From contig OY969923.1 of the NCBI GenBank assembly GCA_963704615.1, positions 1 through 64,000 on the forward strand: 64,000 nucleotides of DNA, in the 5' to 3' direction. A program made the position numbers and the translations under genes. Shown here in pieces: positions 60,090 to 64,000 of the stretch (its first letter is position 1; each line of letters begins with the position of its first letter). Source of the DNA: Bog-756 sp963704615. Lineage in GTDB: Bacteria; Actinomycetota; Acidimicrobiia; Acidimicrobiales; RAAP-2. Under the pieces are notes generated by a model. It did not search any database, had not been told where the DNA came from, and saw only the letters and a list, made by a program, of their open reading frames with translations.

Positions 60090-61271
60090 ATGACTCTCAC
60101 CTCGTCAGTGCCTGAGCAACTTGCCGTTGTCGACGCTGACTCCCATCTCACCGATGTCGACGACCTTTGGACGAAGAGGGCCCCCGCTGCTTACAAAGAT
60201 GAGATTCTTCACGTTGAAGAGGTCGAGGGAGAGCGCACGTGGGTAATTGAGGGAACGGCCCTTGGAAAGGCTGGCGGCGGCAGCACTATTGACAGGGCGG
60301 GCGTGAAGCACCCATTCATGGAGTCGATGCTCGAGTGGGATTTCGAAAGGGCCCATGTGGCAGCGTGGGACGTCGATGCCCGTCTCGACGTTCTCGATGA
60401 CATGGGAATCCAACACCAGGTCACTTACCCCAACGCTCTGGGGTTGGGGGGCCATGCACTGGCCGAAGTGAAGGACCCCGTGTTGCGTCGCCTGTGCGTT
60501 GAGATCTTCAACGACTCCCGGGCCGAGATACAGAACCGCACGAACAACCGGCTCTTGCCCATGCCGATACTGCCCGCCTGGGATATCGAGGGATGCGTGC
60601 TCGAAGCGCAGCGGATCGCCGAAATGGGTCTCCGGGGAATCAACATGACCTCAGATCCCCAGGACCTCGGCTCTCCGGACCTGGCCAACGTGGCTTGGGA
60701 CCCTCTGTGGGAGGTCTGCGCCGATCTTGAGCTTCCGATCCACTTCCACATCGGAGCGAGCCTCACGGCAATGAACTTCTTTGGCCAGTACTTCTGGCCA
60801 TCCCAGGACGAGTACGTGAAGCCCGCCATCGGTGGAGCGATGCTTTTCATCGGCAACGCCCGAGTGGTCATCAACACCATCTTTTCGGGAGTCTTCGACC
60901 GCTTTCCAAAACTCAAGATGGTTTCGGTGGAGAGCGGGATCGGTTGGGTGCCCTTCATCCTCGAGACAATGGACTGGGAACTCCCAGAAAATGCTCCAGC
61001 ACAGGCGGCCGAGCTTGGCAAGGCGCCCTCGGAGTACTTCAAGTCGAACTGGTACGCGACCATATGGTTCGAGACTGGTTGCGGACATCTTCAAGAACTG
61101 GTCGACAAGGTCGGCGACGACAATGTCATGTTCGAAACCGACTTTCCCCACCCGACGGCTCTCTGGCCCAAGCCACTCGAGCACGTGCACGAGGCCATGG
61201 CGACGCTTCGGCCGGAGTCGCGCCGCAAGATCCTCGCCGAGAACGGGAAGAAGCTCTACCGCCTGGGTTGA
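60090..61271 (+). CDS. Amidohydrolase-2 family metal-dependent hydrolase/decarboxylase
   Basis: This 393-aa TIM-barrel enzyme has an N-terminal metal motif VVDADSHLTD, mid-barrel His in LPIHFHIGAS, and a C-terminal catalytic Asp region FETDFPHPTALWP. The family (ACMSD-like) includes decarboxylases and ring-cleavage product hydrolases. In actinobacteria, clusters of these occur with steroid or aromatic degradation genes; a flavin monooxygenase lies 1.2 kb away. ATG 60090 has GGAGG 10 nt upstream. Substrate unknown. Confidence 0.9.
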   Translation: MTLTSSVPEQLAVVDADSHLTDVDDLWTKRAPAAYKDEILHVEEVEGERTWVIEGTALGKAGGGSTIDRAGVKHPFMESMLEWDFERAHVAAWDVDARLDVLDDMGIQHQVTYPNALGLGGHALAEVKDPVLRRLCVEIFNDSRAEIQNRTNNRLLPMPILPAWDIEGCVLEAQRIAEMGLRGINMTSDPQDLGSPDLANVAWDPLWEVCADLELPIHFHIGASLTAMNFFGQYFWPSQDEYVKPAIGGAMLFIGNARVVINTIFSGVFDRFPKLKMVSVESGIGWVPFILETMDWELPENAPAQAAELGKAPSEYFKSNWYATIWFETGCGHLQELVDKVGDDNVMFETDFPHPTALWPKPLEHVHEAMATLRPESRRKILAENGKKLYRLG

Positions 61272-61460
61272 AGCAAACTCCAGGCGATTTTTGAAATTCC
61301 CCGTCGAGGATCGCCGGAAGTCCGCTCGCTTGAGCTCGTCCTACCAGGCGTTGGCCTGTCTTGTCGCACGGCTCTCGCTGCGCCGAGGCGGCAGGCAATC
61401 ACTGCTCTGCGATAGAGAAGGGATGCCGACCGCCAACGACGACGGTGCTCGTCGCCAGAG

Positions 61461-62204
61461 CTACGTACGTACTGCTCGCCAGCAACGACAGCCCATCGGG
61501 ATCTCGACCTCGCCGTAGGCAACCTTGGACGACGCTGCGGCCTGGATCCGTGCCAGTTCGCGCTCCCTCTGGTCCGACGACATCGTGATCATGGAGCTGT
61601 AGGTCCCAGCCAGACCAACCAGCTGCTCCTGGTTCATCGGCATCGACCACTGGAAGACGTTCCCCTCCGTTCCGGCGAACGGTGATCGAGGAGGTAGCTC
61701 GAAGCGGTGACGGGTCCCCCGGTCCGCGTCTCGGGGAGACGGGTCCCTCTTTCCCAACAGCTCGGCGACCCATTCGACTGATCGGTCGGCTCCGCTCCAA
61801 ATGACTCCGAGCACACCCCCCGGGCGCAGCACTCGACCGATCTCGGCGATGGTCTGCTCAGAATTCATCCAATGCCACGCAGACGAGACGGTCGCCGCAT
61901 CGAGGGATCCTGTTCGGATCGGAAGCTCTTCGGCCCAGCTCTGGATTGCCGATATTTCCGGTGATCGGCTTTTCAGAACCTCGAGCATCCGGATATCGGG
62001 CTCAACGGCGATGACCTCACGCGCCCGCTTGTTGAGCTGTCGGGTGAGCGCTCCAGTCCCGGCACCGATGTCGGCGATAATCCCACCCTCCGATTGCAAA
62101 ACCCAATCAACAACGGACATCGGTGGTCCTGGCCTGAAGCGGTCGTACATCTCGGCGACCGATCCGAACGATGAAGCTCGTGCCGTGGTTTCCGGTTCTG
62201 TCAT
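61461..62204 (-). CDS. Class I SAM-dependent methyltransferase
   Basis: This 247-aa methyltransferase has motif I IIADIGAGTGALTRQL, post I VIAVEPD, and motif III RVLRPGGVLGVIW; SSFGSVAEMYDRFRPGPP at the start is typical of a small-molecule group (UbiE/Rv-type). TACCGT lies 7 nt before the chosen ATG, implying a leaderless transcript; the frame is open to 62378 without further similarity. Substrate unknown. It is convergent with the amidohydrolase. Confidence 0.9.
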   Translation of the reverse strand: MTEPETTARASSFGSVAEMYDRFRPGPPMSVVDWVLQSEGGIIADIGAGTGALTRQLNKRAREVIAVEPDIRMLEVLKSRSPEISAIQSWAEELPIRTGSLDAATVSSAWHWMNSEQTIAEIGRVLRPGGVLGVIWSGADRSVEWVAELLGKRDPSPRDADRGTRHRFELPPRSPFAGTEGNVFQWSMPMNQEQLVGLAGTYSSMITMSSDQRERELARIQAAASSKVAYGEVEIPMGCRCWRAVRT

Positions 62205-62211
62205 GGATTCG

Positions 62212-62217
62212 ACGGTA
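62212..62217 (-). promoter_or_regulatory. -10 box of the methyltransferase (leaderless promoter)
   Basis: TACCGT on the minus strand is 7 nt upstream of the ATG at 62204. The rest of the 310-bp gap 62205-62514 shows no gene. Confidence 0.45.
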
Positions 62218-62514
62218 CCGGTCCAGTCCGATGATTCGTCATCATCTGGGCCAAAGAGCGCACCGTTGTTCGGCGGCAAGGGCGTGCCAAACCTGCCCAA
62301 TCGTGCCAGGAACGCTTGATTTGAAGAGGCAGGGAGATCATGGCCGGATAGCCATATCTGCAGGTCAACGCTGGACATGAGGGATCCACCACGCAGGAAG
62401 GCCTAACGAGTGCCCTGGCGCAAGCCACGGACAGTTGGTCGAGAAGGGGACACGAGCGAGAGTCGGGTCCCTGCCGTCAGTCGGTCTGTCGAAGCTGCAG
62501 GACAGCGCCCATCG

Positions 62515-63972
62515 TCATGGTGTTCCCAACCAGGTGGTCAGGGCGTCACCCAATCCGGCATCCGTGCCGTCCCCCACCCAGGCGACATATCCGTCGGGCC
62601 TAATCAACACGGCAGTGGGAGCGGTCACCGTCCCCAGTACCGGAAGCTCCCACAGCCCTCGATATGCGGCATCGATCATCTGGACCCGGTCAGCCCATGG
62701 AGTGATGTCAAAGCCACCGGGCTCGCCGAGGTTGAGCAGCACCGCCTTGGCGTCGTGCAAAAGCTCGAAGACGCGCAGCGGGCCGTCGGCAGTCACCAGG
62801 TCCAGATCGGGCATACGACGTCCGAGAAGTGGATGGCCTTCACCGAGGTCGTAATGAATGTCCAGGCACGAGATGACTCCGGCAAGCTGTTTCCGAGGCT
62901 CGTCCATGCTCGCCAGCTCCGACACCACATCGACCAGGGCATCCATGCGCTCGTCACGGCGCTGGAGCATCCCCTGAGCCATGGTGTGCTTCATGGCCCG
63001 TGCGCCAACCGGGTGGCGCTCGGTGTGATAGGTGTCGAGAAGGCTGTCCGGGGATGTCCCCCTGACCACCTGAGCCAGCTTCCATCCCAGATTCACCGCG
63101 TCCTGCACCCCAAGGCTTAGGCCCTGGCCACCGGCCGGATAATGCACGTGGGCCGCGTCGCCGGCCAGCAACACCCGTCCGGCTCGATAGGCCGCCGCCT
63201 GCCGAGTCATATCGGTGAACCGGGAAAGCCACTTGGGACTATGGACCCCGAAATCGGTGCCGTAGACCACGGTGAGCGCCTCGCTCAGATCGCCCAGGGT
63301 GGGCTCGCTGCTCGGACCGAGCTGTTGCTCGGTCACGATCACGCGGAATGTCTTGCCGTCCTCCAGCCGGTGGAGGGCATGGATTCCCGTTGCGTCGTGG
63401 CGAACGCCCCGCGGCGGTTCCTCGGTCACCTCTACCTCGGCGATCAGGTTGCTCTTCGTCGGATCCCATCCCGGGAACTCGATGCCCGCTTCTTTACGGA
63501 TGATGCTGCGCCCTCCGTCGCACCCGACGAGATACTGCGCCCGCAGACATTCTCCGTCGGAGAGTTCGATGTCCACGCCGCCGTCATCCTGAGCGAAGCC
63601 CTTCACCGCACATCCGTAATAGATCCGTACCGGGAGCTCGGCGATCCAGGCGGCCATGATCCGCTCGATCTTGTTCTGCCAGATCCCGAGCGAATACGGA
63701 TGGCGCGTCGGGAAGTCGCTCATGTCCAACACGGTCGAGCCGATCATCGCGGCCTGAGCCACCTGGCCCTCCGCGAGGAACCGGTCAGCGACCCCACGCT
63801 GATCCAGGACTTCGATCGTGCGCGAGTGGAAACCACCGGCCCGTGAGCCGATCAGCACGTGATCGGGACGCTGCTCGACGACCGCGACGTCGATCTTCGC
63901 CAACGCCAACTCGGCCGCCAGCATCATCCCCGTCGGGCCGCCTCCGGCGATCACCACCTCATGCTTGGCCAT
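62515..63972 (-). CDS. FAD-dependent aromatic monooxygenase (PheA/TfdB-like group A flavoprotein)
   Basis: This 485-aa group A monooxygenase has the dinucleotide motif VVIAGGGPTGMMLAAELA, the DG motif GCDGGRSIIRKEAGIEF and the GD motif LLAGDAAHVHYPAGGQGLS, followed by a C-terminal thioredoxin-like domain (about 385-485) as in phenol hydroxylases and rifampicin monooxygenases. It hydroxylates an aromatic or polyketide using NAD(P)H and O2. ATG 63972 has AGAGGGG just upstream; GTG 63978 is an alternative. The substrate cannot be assigned. Confidence 0.92.
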   Translation of the reverse strand: MAKHEVVIAGGGPTGMMLAAELALAKIDVAVVEQRPDHVLIGSRAGGFHSRTIEVLDQRGVADRFLAEGQVAQAAMIGSTVLDMSDFPTRHPYSLGIWQNKIERIMAAWIAELPVRIYYGCAVKGFAQDDGGVDIELSDGECLRAQYLVGCDGGRSIIRKEAGIEFPGWDPTKSNLIAEVEVTEEPPRGVRHDATGIHALHRLEDGKTFRVIVTEQQLGPSSEPTLGDLSEALTVVYGTDFGVHSPKWLSRFTDMTRQAAAYRAGRVLLAGDAAHVHYPAGGQGLSLGVQDAVNLGWKLAQVVRGTSPDSLLDTYHTERHPVGARAMKHTMAQGMLQRRDERMDALVDVVSELASMDEPRKQLAGVISCLDIHYDLGEGHPLLGRRMPDLDLVTADGPLRVFELLHDAKAVLLNLGEPGGFDITPWADRVQMIDAAYRGLWELPVLGTVTAPTAVLIRPDGYVAWVGDGTDAGLGDALTTWLGTP

Positions 63973-64000
63973 ACGCACCCCTCTTCTTCCATAGATTCTG

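Noticed and set aside
1..64000. CRISPR arrays, rRNA genes or insertion sequences
   Set aside because: No regularly spaced repeats, no conserved rRNA segments and no transposase-like proteins were recognised.

Overview
The window looks like a 64 kb piece of a high-GC actinobacterial chromosome (Actinomycetota; the Acidimicrobiia are a reasonable guess, but that is inference). Supporting signs are a WhiB regulator, a GlnR-type nitrogen regulator, a Get3/ArsA pair beside whiB as in mycobacteria, a type II glutamine synthetase, many GTG starts, and many genes whose -10 box (TAnnnT) lies 6-8 nt before the start codon, which implies leaderless transcripts. There is no rRNA, CRISPR array or recognisable insertion sequence. 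Three tRNA genes are present: Thr(CGT), Pro(CGG) and Ala(TGC).

Region 1 (1-18.2 kb) is accessory and, in the lines I sampled, less GC-rich (about 57-60%) than the core to its right (about 68%). It holds a stress/dormancy-like set: universal stress protein, zinc alcohol dehydrogenase, site-2 protease, PNPOx-fold flavoprotein, PiT phosphate transporter with a PhoU-like partner, an APH/ATPase fusion, and a beta-phosphoglucomutase/GH65 phosphorylase pair. Several of these families belong to the mycobacterial DosR regulon. Four transcription units carry a DosR-like box (consensus RKGACYWWYGGCCCTGK) whose 3' end lies exactly 36 nt before a start codon. Two ABC exporter systems follow, one with a TetR regulator. 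At the right edge, an intact tyrosine integrase and small genes abut the 3' end of tRNA-Thr, so this is an integrative element or island boundary.

Region 2 (18.3-51.3 kb) is housekeeping core. It contains topA-tmk-holB, a proton-pumping pyrophosphatase, and a potassium locus (a KimA-like permease fused to an OB-fold, divergent from two TrkA proteins). Next come a HAD phosphatase, a principal-type sigma factor, nadE, and a nitrogen cluster (GSII, GSI, GlnR) with a GlnR box before GSII. These are followed by RidA, a xanthine-dehydrogenase-like protein lying in frame behind erpA, mrp, Nudix and alpha/beta hydrolases. The region ends with an exported disulfide-formation operon (DUF929-VKOR-DUF929), whiB facing two Get3-like ATPases, a single-domain receiver, a CorC-like CBS protein and tRNA-Pro.

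Region 3 (51.4-64 kb) is mixed. It has a broken TauD gene, PhzF, an aldo/keto reductase, a membrane protein, ppk and ppa, small SHOCT and CMD proteins, an ArdC-like antirestriction protein near tRNA-Ala, an amidohydrolase, a methyltransferase and an FAD monooxygenase.

Recurrent themes are phosphate, polyphosphate and pyrophosphate handling (PiT, PPK, PPase, H+-PPase), redox and stress adaptation, and nitrogen assimilation. Functions come from motif recognition by eye, with no database search; starts were chosen from ribosome-binding sites, overlaps, or promoter and box spacing.
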